Source: Olsenella sp. Marseille-P4559 (GTDB taxonomy: Bacteria > Actinomycetota > Coriobacteriia > Coriobacteriales > Atopobiaceae). From it: a stretch of DNA of 64,000 nucleotides. Each line of letters starts with the position of its first letter. Position 1 is the stretch's first letter. The translations under genes and the position numbers were made by a program. A model generated the notes under the pieces. That model did no database searches. It was not told the origin of the DNA and worked only from the letters and a program-made list of their open reading frames with translations. The stretch is from assembly GCF_900605015.1 (NCBI RefSeq), contig NZ_LR027574.1:324470-388469 (forward strand). The letters are read 5' to 3'. Positions 52,715 through 62,102 of the stretch are shown in pieces.

Positions 52715-53664
52715 ACACCGCCGGCGCGCCCGCGCGCCCAAACGTCGCCTTCCTCTTCGCCGGCCAAGGCTCCCAGAGACCCGGCATGGGGCAGGCGCTC
52801 TACGAGGCCAGTCCCGCCGCCCGCGCCATCCTCGACGCCGTGGAGGCGGTCCTCCCCGGCACGCGCGAGCAGTGCTTCACGGGCACCGGGGAGGAGCTCT
52901 CCCTCACCGAGAACACGCAGCCCTGCGTCTTTGCCGTCGACCTCGCCTGCGCCTGCGCGCTGCGCGAGCGCGGCATCGTGCCGGCGACCGTGGCGGGCCA
53001 CTCGCTCGGCGAGGTCGCGGCCCTCGCCTTCGCGGGCGCGTTCGACGTCGCCGCGGCCACGCGCCTCGTCTGCGAGCGGGCACGCCTCATGACCGCCTGC
53101 TGCGAGGAGCACCCCGGGGCCATGCGCGCCGTCCTCAAGCTCGAGCCTGCAAAGGTCGAGGAGCTTGCGGCCAAGGCCGGCGAGGCGTGGCCCGTGAACT
53201 ACAACAGCCCGCTCCAGACCGTGGTCGCCGGCTCGCCCGTCGCCTGCGAGGCCCTTGACGTCCTCGTACGTGACGCCCGAGGACGCTCTATGAAGGTTGC
53301 CGTCTCCGGTGCCTTCCACAGCCCCTACATGGCAGATGCGTCCACGGGTCTGGAGGGCTTCCTCCAGAGGGTGCCGCCCAGCGCGCCCGCGATCACCTGC
53401 TGGGCAAACCTCACGGGCGCGCCCTACGGCACTACTGCCGAGGAGGTCTCCCACACCTTGGCCGAGCAGGTCTCCCATCCGGTGCGTTGGGTGGACGAGC
53501 TTCGCGGGATGCGCGCGGCAGGCATCGACACCTTCGTGGAGGTGGGGCCGGGCCATACGCTCACGGGGCTCGTGGGTCGCACGCTCGAGGGCGTCACCAC
53601 CTATAACGTCGAGAGCCCCAGCCAGCTCGAAGAGGCCGTGCGGGCGCTTGGGGGAGAGGAGTAG
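52702..53664 (+). CDS. fabD: Malonyl-CoA:ACP transacylase (FabD)
   Basis: A 320-residue enzyme that moves malonyl groups from CoA to ACP. The nucleophile Ser101 is in AGHSLGEVAALAF, the N-terminal FLFAGQGSQRPGMGQ is standard and the catalytic His is in SGAFHSPYM near residue 207. The ATG at 52702 follows GGGGGAGG. Overlap with fabK and the 2-base gap before fabG indicate coupled translation. Confidence 0.95.
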   Translation: MDRVDTAGAPARPNVAFLFAGQGSQRPGMGQALYEASPAARAILDAVEAVLPGTREQCFTGTGEELSLTENTQPCVFAVDLACACALRERGIVPATVAGHSLGEVAALAFAGAFDVAAATRLVCERARLMTACCEEHPGAMRAVLKLEPAKVEELAAKAGEAWPVNYNSPLQTVVAGSPVACEALDVLVRDARGRSMKVAVSGAFHSPYMADASTGLEGFLQRVPPSAPAITCWANLTGAPYGTTAEEVSHTLAEQVSHPVRWVDELRGMRAAGIDTFVEVGPGHTLTGLVGRTLEGVTTYNVESPSQLEEAVRALGGEE

Positions 53665-53666
53665 CC

Positions 53667-54419
53667 ATGGCAGGGGAAAACGCTGCGAGGCGCGTGGCCA
53701 TCGTCACCGGGGGGTCGCGCGGCATCGGACGGGCCTGCGCCGAGAGGCTCGCCAGAGACGGCTTCGACGTCGCCATCGTCTATGCCGGCAACCGGGGGGC
53801 GGCCGAGGAGTGCGTGGCCGCGCTCGAGGGGCTCGGCGCCCGCGCCGCCTGCTACTGCTGCGACGTATCTGATGCCGAGGCCGTGAAGGCCACGGTTGGG
53901 CAGGTGACTGATGACTTTGGTCCCGTCTGGGCCCTCGTGAACGACGCCGGCATCACCCGCGACGGCCTCTTCGCCCGCATGCGCGACGAGGACTTCGACC
54001 GCGTAATCGACGTCAACCTCAAGGGCACGTTCAACATGGTGCGCGCCCTGGCAAGGAACTTCGTGCGCCAGAGGGGCGGACGCATTGTGAACGTGAGCTC
54101 CGTCGTGGGACTCCACGGCAATGCCGGCCAGGTCAACTATGCCGCCTCCAAGGCCGGCGTCGTGGGCCTCACCAAGTCCGTGGCCCAGGAGCTCGCCGGC
54201 CGCGGCGTCACCGCGAACGCCGTCGCCCCCGGCTTCATAGAGACCGACATGACGAGAGGGCTCTCCCAGGAGGCGCGTGACAGCTATGCCGCGCGCATCC
54301 CCCTGGGCAGGCTCGGGACGACCGAGGAGGTCGCCAGCGTGGTGGCGTTTCTCGTCTCCGACGCCGCGGGCTACGTTACGGGCGAGGTCATCCAAGTAGA
54401 CGGCGGGCTCTGCATGTAG
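53667..54419 (+). CDS. fabG: 3-oxoacyl-ACP reductase (FabG)
   Basis: A 250-residue NADPH-dependent short-chain dehydrogenase. The cofactor motif TGGSRGIGRACAERLA is at residues 12-27, NDAGITRDGLFARM near 92, and the catalytic Tyr158-x3-Lys162 in NYAASKAGVVG, with Ser near 145. The C-terminal YVTGEVIQVDGGLCM is characteristic of FabG. It reduces 3-oxoacyl-ACP in each elongation round. Confidence 0.95.
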   Translation: MAGENAARRVAIVTGGSRGIGRACAERLARDGFDVAIVYAGNRGAAEECVAALEGLGARAACYCCDVSDAEAVKATVGQVTDDFGPVWALVNDAGITRDGLFARMRDEDFDRVIDVNLKGTFNMVRALARNFVRQRGGRIVNVSSVVGLHGNAGQVNYAASKAGVVGLTKSVAQELAGRGVTANAVAPGFIETDMTRGLSQEARDSYAARIPLGRLGTTEEVASVVAFLVSDAAGYVTGEVIQVDGGLCM

Positions 54420-54452
54420 GTGCCCGGCAGCCACGCCACGAGAGGGGATTAG

Positions 54453-55700
54453 ATGAATCGCAGAGTTGTCATCACGGGCATGGGGGCCATCACCCCCGTG
54501 GGGAACACCGCACCCCAGAGCTGGGATGCGCTCGTCCACGGCAAAAGCGGCATCGGCAAGATCTCGGCCTTCGACACCACGGGCTTCCGCGTGAGCGTAG
54601 CCGCTGAGGTCAAGGGCTTCGACGCCGCCCAGGCCTTGGGCAAGTCCGAGGCGCTGCACAACGACCGCAACGTCCAGTTTGCCCTCGTGGCCTCCGACGA
54701 GGCCATGGCGTCTTCTGGCCTTGACGCCGAGGGCGCCATCGATCCGGAGCGCTTGGGCGTCTACGTGGGCTCGGGCGTGGGGGGGATTGGCACCGCCGAG
54801 GCACAGGTGGGCCGTCTCGACGCAGGCGGGGCTCGCAAGGTCTCGCCCTTCTTCGTGCCCATGATGATTGCGAACATGGCCACAGGGCAGATCTCCATTC
54901 GCCACCATGCCCTTGGTCCCACGCTTCCCATTGTCACCGCCTGTGCCACAAGCACCAACGCCATAGGCGAGGCCTATCGTGCCATCCGTCACGGCTATGC
55001 AGACGCCATCCTCGCTGGAGGTACCGAGGCGGCTATCGTGCCCGTCTCCATTGCCGGCTTCACCAACTGCCGCGCCCTCACCACCAACCCCGATCCCGCC
55101 TGCGCCTGCCGTCCCTTCGATGCCAACCGCGACGGCTTTGTCATGGGCGAGGGTGCCTGCGTCCTCGTCCTGGAGGAGCTTGGTCATGCCCTTGCCCGCG
55201 GCGCGAGCATCGTGGCCGAGGTTAGGGGCTACGGCAACACTGCTGACGCCTACCACATCACGAGCCCGGATCCAACGGCCGCAGGCATCACGCGTGCCAT
55301 CAGGCGGGCCGTGGAGGAGTCCGGGCTCGACGCCGCTCAGGGTCTCTATGTGAACGCCCATGGCACGTCTACCAAGCTCAACGACAAGACCGAGACCCAG
55401 GGCCTGAAGCAGGCGTTGGGCGATGCCACCGCTCATGCCGCGCACATCTCGTCCACCAAGTCCATGACCGGCCACATGCTGGGCGCCACCGGCGCCGTCG
55501 AGGCTATGGCCTGCGCCTGCGCCCTGCGCGACTCCGTCGTGCCGCCCACGATTGGCCTTGCGACTCCGGATGTGGACTGCGACCTCGACTACACGCCTGG
55601 TCACTCCGTGCCCTTCGACGGGGCTTGGGCCATGTCGACGTCCCTCGGCTTCGGCGGCCACAACGCTGTGATTGTGCTTCGTCGCTTCGAGGGGGAGTAG
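54453..55700 (+). CDS. fabF: 3-oxoacyl-ACP synthase II (FabF)
   Basis: A 415-residue elongating condensing enzyme. Catalytic Cys164 lies in VTACATSTNAIGEAYRAI; the two histidines are in NAHGTST (near residue 304) and KSMTGHMLGATGAVEAMA (near 340). The N-terminal RRVVITGMGAITPVG and C-terminal STSLGFGGHNAVIVLRRF are standard. Preceded by GAGAGGGG. As the only elongating synthase in the operon it probably also handles long-chain and unsaturated intermediates. Confidence 0.96.
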   Translation: MNRRVVITGMGAITPVGNTAPQSWDALVHGKSGIGKISAFDTTGFRVSVAAEVKGFDAAQALGKSEALHNDRNVQFALVASDEAMASSGLDAEGAIDPERLGVYVGSGVGGIGTAEAQVGRLDAGGARKVSPFFVPMMIANMATGQISIRHHALGPTLPIVTACATSTNAIGEAYRAIRHGYADAILAGGTEAAIVPVSIAGFTNCRALTTNPDPACACRPFDANRDGFVMGEGACVLVLEELGHALARGASIVAEVRGYGNTADAYHITSPDPTAAGITRAIRRAVEESGLDAAQGLYVNAHGTSTKLNDKTETQGLKQALGDATAHAAHISSTKSMTGHMLGATGAVEAMACACALRDSVVPPTIGLATPDVDCDLDYTPGHSVPFDGAWAMSTSLGFGGHNAVIVLRRFEGE

Positions 55701-55702
55701 CC

Positions 55703-56215
55703 ATGGACACCACAAGCAGCCGCATAGATGCACTGGCCAAGGTCATGCAGGAGCGCGGGCTTGCCCGCGTGAGGGTCGAGGAGGGTGGCGACTCCATCGA
55801 GATGGAGCGCCCCGAAGCCTTCCCGGTGGCAGCACCGCTCGCAGCCCCCGTGGCCCCTGCGGCTCCCGCGCCCTCCCGTCCGGAGGAGGTCCCATCCGCG
55901 CCAGACGCCAAGCCTCCGGAGGCACCGGTGGAGGCCTCCGAAGCCACAGGCCCTGCCGAGAGGCCCCTTGACATGACCAGGGTCATCGCGGTGAAGGCAC
56001 CCATGGTCGGCGTCTTCTATGCTGCGCCCGCGCCCGGTGCCGAGCCCTTCGTGCACGTGGGCTCAAAGGTCAAGAAGGGTGACACGCTCTGCGTCATCGA
56101 GGCCATGAAGGCCATGAACGAGGTCACGTCCGAGGCCGATGGCGAGGTCGTGGACATCTGCGTGAGCGACGGCGAGCTCGTCGAGTTTGGCTGCGTGCTC
56201 ATGAAGGTCTACTAG
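55703..56215 (+). CDS. accB: Biotin carboxyl carrier protein of acetyl-CoA carboxylase
   Basis: A 170-residue BCCP subunit. A flexible Ala/Pro-rich linker (about residues 30-85) separates a short helical N-terminus from the biotinyl domain (about 92-170). The biotin-bearing Lys136 is in IEAMKAMNEV, the usual EAMKMMN motif with Ala for the second Met. VKAPMVGVFYAAPAPGAEPFVHVGSKVKKGDTLC is the expected start of the domain. The ATG is 3 bases after the fabF stop. BirA (48727-49614) is the likely modifying enzyme. Confidence 0.95.
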   Translation: MDTTSSRIDALAKVMQERGLARVRVEEGGDSIEMERPEAFPVAAPLAAPVAPAAPAPSRPEEVPSAPDAKPPEAPVEASEATGPAERPLDMTRVIAVKAPMVGVFYAAPAPGAEPFVHVGSKVKKGDTLCVIEAMKAMNEVTSEADGEVVDICVSDGELVEFGCVLMKVY

Positions 56216-56223
56216 GGGGGCTC

Positions 56224-56652
56224 ATGAACCGAGAAGATATCGAGGCCATCCTGCCGCACCGCCCGCCCATGCTCCTCGTCGACGACTGCGAGCTCGTGGG
56301 TGGCCATGCCATTGGCCACACCCATGTCACGGGCGACGAGTTCTTCGTCCGGGGGCACTTCCCCGGAAACCCCGTTGTCCCTGGCGTCATCCTCTGCGAG
56401 ATGCTTGCCCAGAACTGCTGCGTCCTTCTCGCCCAAGACGGCTCTACCCAGGGTGCCACGCCCTATTACACGAGCCTCGACAAGGTGCGCTTCAAGCACC
56501 CCGTGTGCCCTGGCGACACCGTGGAGCTCGACTGCACGGTCACGCGCTCGCACGGCATGTTCCACTTCGCCCATGGCGAGGCTCGCGTGGGGCAGACCAT
56601 CTGCTGCATCGCGGACATGTCGTTCGCGCTGGTGCCAGAGAAAGACGTGTAG
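56224..56652 (+). CDS. fabZ: 3-hydroxyacyl-ACP dehydratase (FabZ)
   Basis: A 142-residue hot-dog-fold dehydratase. The catalytic pair is His45 in RGHFPGNPVVPG and Glu59 in ILCEMLAQ, and LPHRPPMLLVD at residues 10-20 is the classic N-terminal motif. GGGGGG precedes the start codon by a few bases. It removes water in each elongation cycle. No fabA, fabM or second fabZ/fabN was found here, so how unsaturated chains are made is not shown by this window. Confidence 0.95.
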   Translation: MNREDIEAILPHRPPMLLVDDCELVGGHAIGHTHVTGDEFFVRGHFPGNPVVPGVILCEMLAQNCCVLLAQDGSTQGATPYYTSLDKVRFKHPVCPGDTVELDCTVTRSHGMFHFAHGEARVGQTICCIADMSFALVPEKDV

Positions 56653-56655
56653 GCC

Positions 56656-57985
<1,330 letters not shown>

Positions 57986-57993
<8 letters not shown>

Positions 57994-59722
57994 CCCGCGC
58001 GAGAAGAGCGCAAACGAGCTCGAGGGGCCCGTCACCGAGGTCCCCATAGACGTACCGCCCCGCATGGTGCTCGTGCGTTGCCCCCACTGCCGCCACGTGG
58101 TCGAGGCGGAGCTGCTCTCCCAGAACCTCGACGTGTGTCCGCGCTGCGGCCACCACATGCGCCTCTCTGCGCGCCAGCGCATCAAGATCACCGTGGACGA
58201 CGACAGCTTCGTCGAGTGGGACGCCGAGCTTGCCCCCCATGACCCCCTTGCGTTTCCCGGCTACCGGGAAAAGATAGATGAGGCGCACGCAAAGTCGCAC
58301 GAGCGCGAGGCTGTGGTATGCGGCGAGTGCGCGATTGGCGGCGAGCGCTGCGCCATCTTCGTCATGGACTCCGGCTTCATGATGGGTTCCATGGGAAGCG
58401 CCGTGGGCGAGAAGATCTGTCGCTGCTTCGAGCGGGCCGCCGAACGCGGCCTGCCGGTTGCGGGCTTCACCGTCTCCGGCGGCGCCCGCATGCAGGAGGG
58501 TGTGACCTCGCTCATGCAGATGGCCAAGATCTCTGCAGCGGTAAGGCGCCATGGCGAGAGGGGCCTCCTCTACGTGGCCGTCCTCACCGACCCAACCACG
58601 GGCGGCGTTACGGCGAGCTTTGCCATGGAGGCCGACATCTGCCTTGCCGAGCCGGACGCGCTCGTTGCTTTCGCGGGCCCGCGCGTGGTGGAGCAGACCA
58701 CGCACAAGCGGCTGCCCGCCGGCTTCCAGCGGGCCGAGTTCCTTCTCGCACACGGCTTCCTCGACATGGTGGTGGAGCGCAAAGACGTCCCTTCAGCCCT
58801 TGCCTACCTGCTCTTCCTTCACAACCGTGATGCCTGGGGAGATCCCTCTCACGAGGTCCCGCGCTGCAGTGCGGCCTTCCCCGAGACCCCGCGCTGGCCG
58901 GTGCCCAAGCACCTGCAGAAGCCTCTGCCCCAGGATGGCGTCACGCCCTATGACCTTGTGCGGCGAGTGCGCGACACAAATCGTGCCAGCGTGCCCGCCG
59001 TGGCCGAGCAGGCCTTCTACGGCCTCGTCGAGCTCCATGGCGACCACGCCTTTGGCGACGACCCCGCCATTGTAGGCGGCATCGCGCTTCTGGGCGGACG
59101 CCCCGTGACCGTCATCTGCACGGACCGTGGCCGCACCACGAAAGAGCGCGTGGCCAGGAACTTCGGGTCGCCGGAGCCCGAGGGCTACCGCAAGGCCCTG
59201 CGCCTCATGCGCCAGGCCGAGAAGTTCGGACGACCCGTGATATGTCTCGTCGACACCTCCGGGGCATTCCCGGGCATGGAGGCTGAGGAGCGCGGGCAGG
59301 GCGCGGCCATCGCCGACGACATCGTGGCCATGAGCGGCCTTGCCGTCCCCGAGGTGAGCGTCATCATGGGGGAGGGTGGCTCCGGCGGTGCCATCGCACT
59401 TGCGACTGCCGACTGCGTGCTCATGCTCTCTGACGCGGTCTACTCCGTGGTGAGCCCGGAGGGTTGCGCTACCATACTGTGGAAGACGGCTCGCCGCGCC
59501 CCCGAGGCTGCGGAGGCCTTGGGCATTACGGCGCCAACGCTCGAGCGCCTGGGCATCGTGGACGGCTCGATAGACGCCCAGGGCCTGGGGACGCCGGAGT
59601 TCGCCTTCCGGCTCGCCGAGCGTCTCCAGACGGAGCTTGAGCCGCTCGTGCAGATGGATGCCAAGGAACTTGTGGAGAGCCGCTACGAGAGGTTCAGGAG
59701 GATGGGGAGGTTCGATGCATGA
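57986..59722 (+). CDS. accDA: Fused acetyl-CoA carboxylase carboxyltransferase (AccD-AccA)
   Basis: A single 578-residue chain containing both carboxyltransferase subunits that are normally separate. Residues 1-285 are the beta subunit: zinc ribbon C32-x2-C35 and C51-x2-C54, then SGFMMGSMGSAVGEKI, SGGARMQEGVTSLMQMAK and DPTTGGVTASFAME. Residues about 310-578 are the alpha subunit: GVTPYDLVRRVRDTNR, VICTDRGRTTKERVARNFGSPEPEGYRKALRLM, VDTSGAFPGMEAEERGQGAAIA and GEGGSGGAIALATAD. There is no internal stop or frameshift, and the linker is short. It transfers the carboxyl group from biotin to acetyl-CoA to make malonyl-CoA. The start overlaps accC, and the stop overlaps degV. Confidence 0.95.
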
Positions 59723-60612
59723 GCGAGGCCAACGCTATGAGTGCCAACGAGTGCAAGGTCAGGCCCATAGGCATCGTCTGTGACTCCACTGCGCCGCTCA
59801 CGCGCAAGGAGGCCGCTGCCCTGGGCTGTGCGCTCGTCTCGATGCACTACCTTGTGGACGGCGTAAGGCGCGCCGAGGTCTACGAGGGGGAGAACGGCGA
59901 CTATGATACCCTCTACAAGAACGCGAAGGTCTTGGGCACGGAGGCTGTCTTCCCCTCAGTCTTCGTGGGGGAGTTCAGGCGCCTTCTGGACGGGGGCTCG
60001 GACGTCTTGTGCATCACGATGTCCTCGCGCCTCTCGGGTACGTACAGGAGCGCCGTCGAGGCCAAGACCCAGCTCGTTGCCGAGGGTGTTGATCCCGGGA
60101 GGATTGCCGTCATCGACTCCTGGACCACCTCTGGCGGGCTTGACTTCCTCATCAGCCGCGCACGCCGCCTCATCGTGGGCGGCTCCACGCTTGCCGAGGT
60201 CGTCTCGCAGCTGGAGGGAGCCCGCGCGCGCCAGGGCATCGTGTTCACCGTACCCCGGCTTGACGTGCTGCGCCGCTCTGGCAGGCTCGGCGCCACGAGG
60301 AGGGCGGTCGCCGGCAAGCTCGATCGCTACCTCATCATGATCCTCGACCAGGGCGGCATTCGTGACGTGGACGTGGCACACGGTACCGTTGCCGTTGCCC
60401 GCTCGCTCGTGAGGCAGGTCCCGGAGGGCGCGCGCACGGGACCTCTCATTGTGACGGGCTACGGGAGCTCGGACGCGACGCGGGCCGTGGTCGGCTGCAT
60501 CCACCGGCGCCTTCCCAAGGCCGAGGTCACCGTGCGCGACGGTGGGCCGGTGGTCTCGCTCCATCTGGGCGTGGGCTCCGTGAGCCTGGCGTGGGACGTG
60601 CCGGCCGAGTAG
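59719..60612 (+). CDS. DegV family fatty-acid-binding protein (second copy, end of FAS operon)
   Basis: A 297-residue DegV/FakB-type protein. GIVCDSTAPLTRKEAAALG opens it, TMSSRLSGTYRSAVEAK carries the S-x-L-S-G-T-Y-x-S fatty-acid loop, and VPRLDVLRRSGRLGATRRAVAG is the lid block. The ATG overlaps the accDA stop as ATGA, so it is translationally tied to the FAS operon. A fatty-acid-binding protein made together with the synthase suggests balancing of new and imported fatty acids. A FakA kinase is not in the window, and ligand preference cannot be read from the sequence. Confidence 0.88.
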   Translation: MSEANAMSANECKVRPIGIVCDSTAPLTRKEAAALGCALVSMHYLVDGVRRAEVYEGENGDYDTLYKNAKVLGTEAVFPSVFVGEFRRLLDGGSDVLCITMSSRLSGTYRSAVEAKTQLVAEGVDPGRIAVIDSWTTSGGLDFLISRARRLIVGGSTLAEVVSQLEGARARQGIVFTVPRLDVLRRSGRLGATRRAVAGKLDRYLIMILDQGGIRDVDVAHGTVAVARSLVRQVPEGARTGPLIVTGYGSSDATRAVVGCIHRRLPKAEVTVRDGGPVVSLHLGVGSVSLAWDVPAE

Positions 60613-60616
60613 GGTG

Positions 60617-60635
60617 CCTGGCGCTTTGCGCCGGG
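60617..60635 (+). terminator. Hairpin after the FAS operon
   Basis: CCTGGCGC (60617-60624) pairs with GCGCCGGG (60628-60635) over 8 bp with one G-T pair and a TTT loop, 5 bases after the degV stop. No T-run follows, so termination is only probable. Confidence 0.45.
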
Positions 60636-60810
60636 CGGTGGCGGATGGTACCGCCCCTATGTGGAGTTTGGCGAGAGTTCGGGAAGTGGTCCCGCGCCTG
60701 CCCAGTCGGCAGAAGTCTCACCTGCAAGAACCTGCTAGGCTACGACGGGTGCTGGCCAGGGGAGGCTGGGCTACACCGTAGGCAGGCATCGCAGGAAACA
60801 GGGGTGGCGC

Positions 60811-61260
60811 ATGGACTTCTATAACCTCGATTACATCGTATCGCACCAGTCGGCAGACTCGGCCGTTCGCGTGGTGATGATTCTCGTCCTGCTTCTGGCT
60901 GGCGTCATCTCCAACGTGCTCTACCTGCGTGGCAGGATGCGGACTCGCTGGAGGGACGCGGGGATAGGCGCCCTCGTCCTCTCACTGGTCCTGGTGGGCG
61001 TTCAGGTCGAGCAGTACCTCCAGGTGAGCGACCAGATGTCCCAGTCCCAGCTACTGGTGAGCTTCATCGAGGGGGTTGCCGTAGACCAGGGCGTTTCGGT
61101 AGACGAGGTGCTGGTCAATTCGACATCCCTGCGTGACGGCATCATCGTGCGCTTCAACGAGGAGGACTACCTCGTCCACCTCAATGATGACGACAACTCC
61201 TACACGCTCGAGCGGACGCACATCATCGACCACAACGTCTACGTGAACGGGAGGCGCTGA
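60811..61260 (+). CDS. DUF3290 family membrane protein
   Basis: A 149-residue protein with two membrane helices (about residues 20-39 and 48-66) and a soluble C-terminal domain ending in HIIDHNVYVNGRR. The overall layout and the tight pairing with a DUF421 gene one base downstream match the DUF3290-DUF421 operon seen in many Gram-positive bacteria. Function of the family is not established. Preceded by a GGAAACAGGGG region and a 198-base gap after degV with a possible extended -10 (TGCTAGGCT near 60734). Confidence 0.82.
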   Translation: MDFYNLDYIVSHQSADSAVRVVMILVLLLAGVISNVLYLRGRMRTRWRDAGIGALVLSLVLVGVQVEQYLQVSDQMSQSQLLVSFIEGVAVDQGVSVDEVLVNSTSLRDGIIVRFNEEDYLVHLNDDDNSYTLERTHIIDHNVYVNGRR

Positions 61261-61261
61261 C

Positions 61262-61921
61262 ATGGGCTTCTACACGCTGACGGCCGTCAAGTTCGCGCTT
61301 GGCATGCTCGTGATGATTCTTCAGATAAACATCCTCGGGAAGCACGAGTTCTCGCTCAACACCCCGCTCAACCAGGTGCAGAACTATGTGCTGGGCGGCA
61401 TCATAGGTGGCGTGATCTACAACACGTCGGTCTCGGTGCTTCAGTTCCTGATCGTGCTTCTCATATGGTCGCTTGTCGTGGTGGTGGCGAAGCTTCTCTT
61501 CGAGAGCAGCAAGGCGCTCAGACACGTCGTCGCCTTCCAGCCCGAACTCCTCGTCTGCGACGGGAAGGTGGATGTCTCGCGCTGCGAGAAGGTGGGCCTC
61601 GCGGCGGAGCAGCTCAGCCGGAGGCTACGCGAGGAGGGCATCCCCCGCATAAGAGATGTGGAGGCGGCCGTCATGGAGACCGACGGCAGGCTCACCGTCC
61701 GCGCGCGCGGTACGCAGAGCAGGGGGCCGCTGCTGCCCCTGGTGAGCGACGGCTGGTTGGTGGATGACGGGCTTCGGCTCGCAGGCAAGGACGAGGCCTG
61801 GGTGATGGGGCAGCTCAGGGCACAGGGGTATGTCTCGGTGCGGCAGGTCTTCTTGGGCGAGCTCGTGGACGGGAACCTTGAGGTGGTGCCATTCGCAAAG
61901 GCCAGGGGCCGCAGGGGGTAG
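61262..61921 (+). CDS. DUF421 (YetF-like) membrane protein
   Basis: A 219-residue protein with three hydrophobic segments in the first 85 residues (about 8-22, 43-62 and 60-82) and a soluble C-terminal domain that has the family's LVCDGKVDVSRCEKVGLAAEQLSRRLREEGI block. It starts 1 base after the DUF3290 stop, so the two are expected to act together at the membrane. Members of this family have been tied to spore or envelope functions in Bacilli; nothing here points to a specific role. The next 100 bases to the IS element hold no gene. Confidence 0.82.
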   Translation: MGFYTLTAVKFALGMLVMILQINILGKHEFSLNTPLNQVQNYVLGGIIGGVIYNTSVSVLQFLIVLLIWSLVVVVAKLLFESSKALRHVVAFQPELLVCDGKVDVSRCEKVGLAAEQLSRRLREEGIPRIRDVEAAVMETDGRLTVRARGTQSRGPLLPLVSDGWLVDDGLRLAGKDEAWVMGQLRAQGYVSVRQVFLGELVDGNLEVVPFAKARGRRG

Positions 61922-62037
61922 TAGTGCCGGACGTGGGCCAGGTGGGTCCTATGTCGACAACAATTTCGAGGTTCTGGCGGTTTCCAGTTGATGTGCCGTC
62001 GGCCCCGTGTTAGAGTATCCTGACTTTTGCAGTTGAA

Positions 62038-62080
62038 GAGGCCGTTTTACCTGTGCTTACCGGGAAAACGGCCTCTTTTT
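62038..62080 (+). terminator. Terminator at the left end of IS element 2
   Basis: Perfect 11-bp stem GAGGCCGTTTT (62038-62048) with AAAACGGCCTC (62065-62075), followed by TTTTT. On the + strand it would stop read-through from DUF421 into the element; it also lies downstream of the transposase stop codon. Confidence 0.8.
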
Positions 62081-62102
62081 CACTTGTATATTTTCTGTAG
62101 TG

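Noticed and set aside
61984..62024. Target-site duplication for IS element 2
   Set aside because: Bases next to the two terminal repeats (CCTGAC and CTACGG) do not match, and only six bases remain on the right side of the window.
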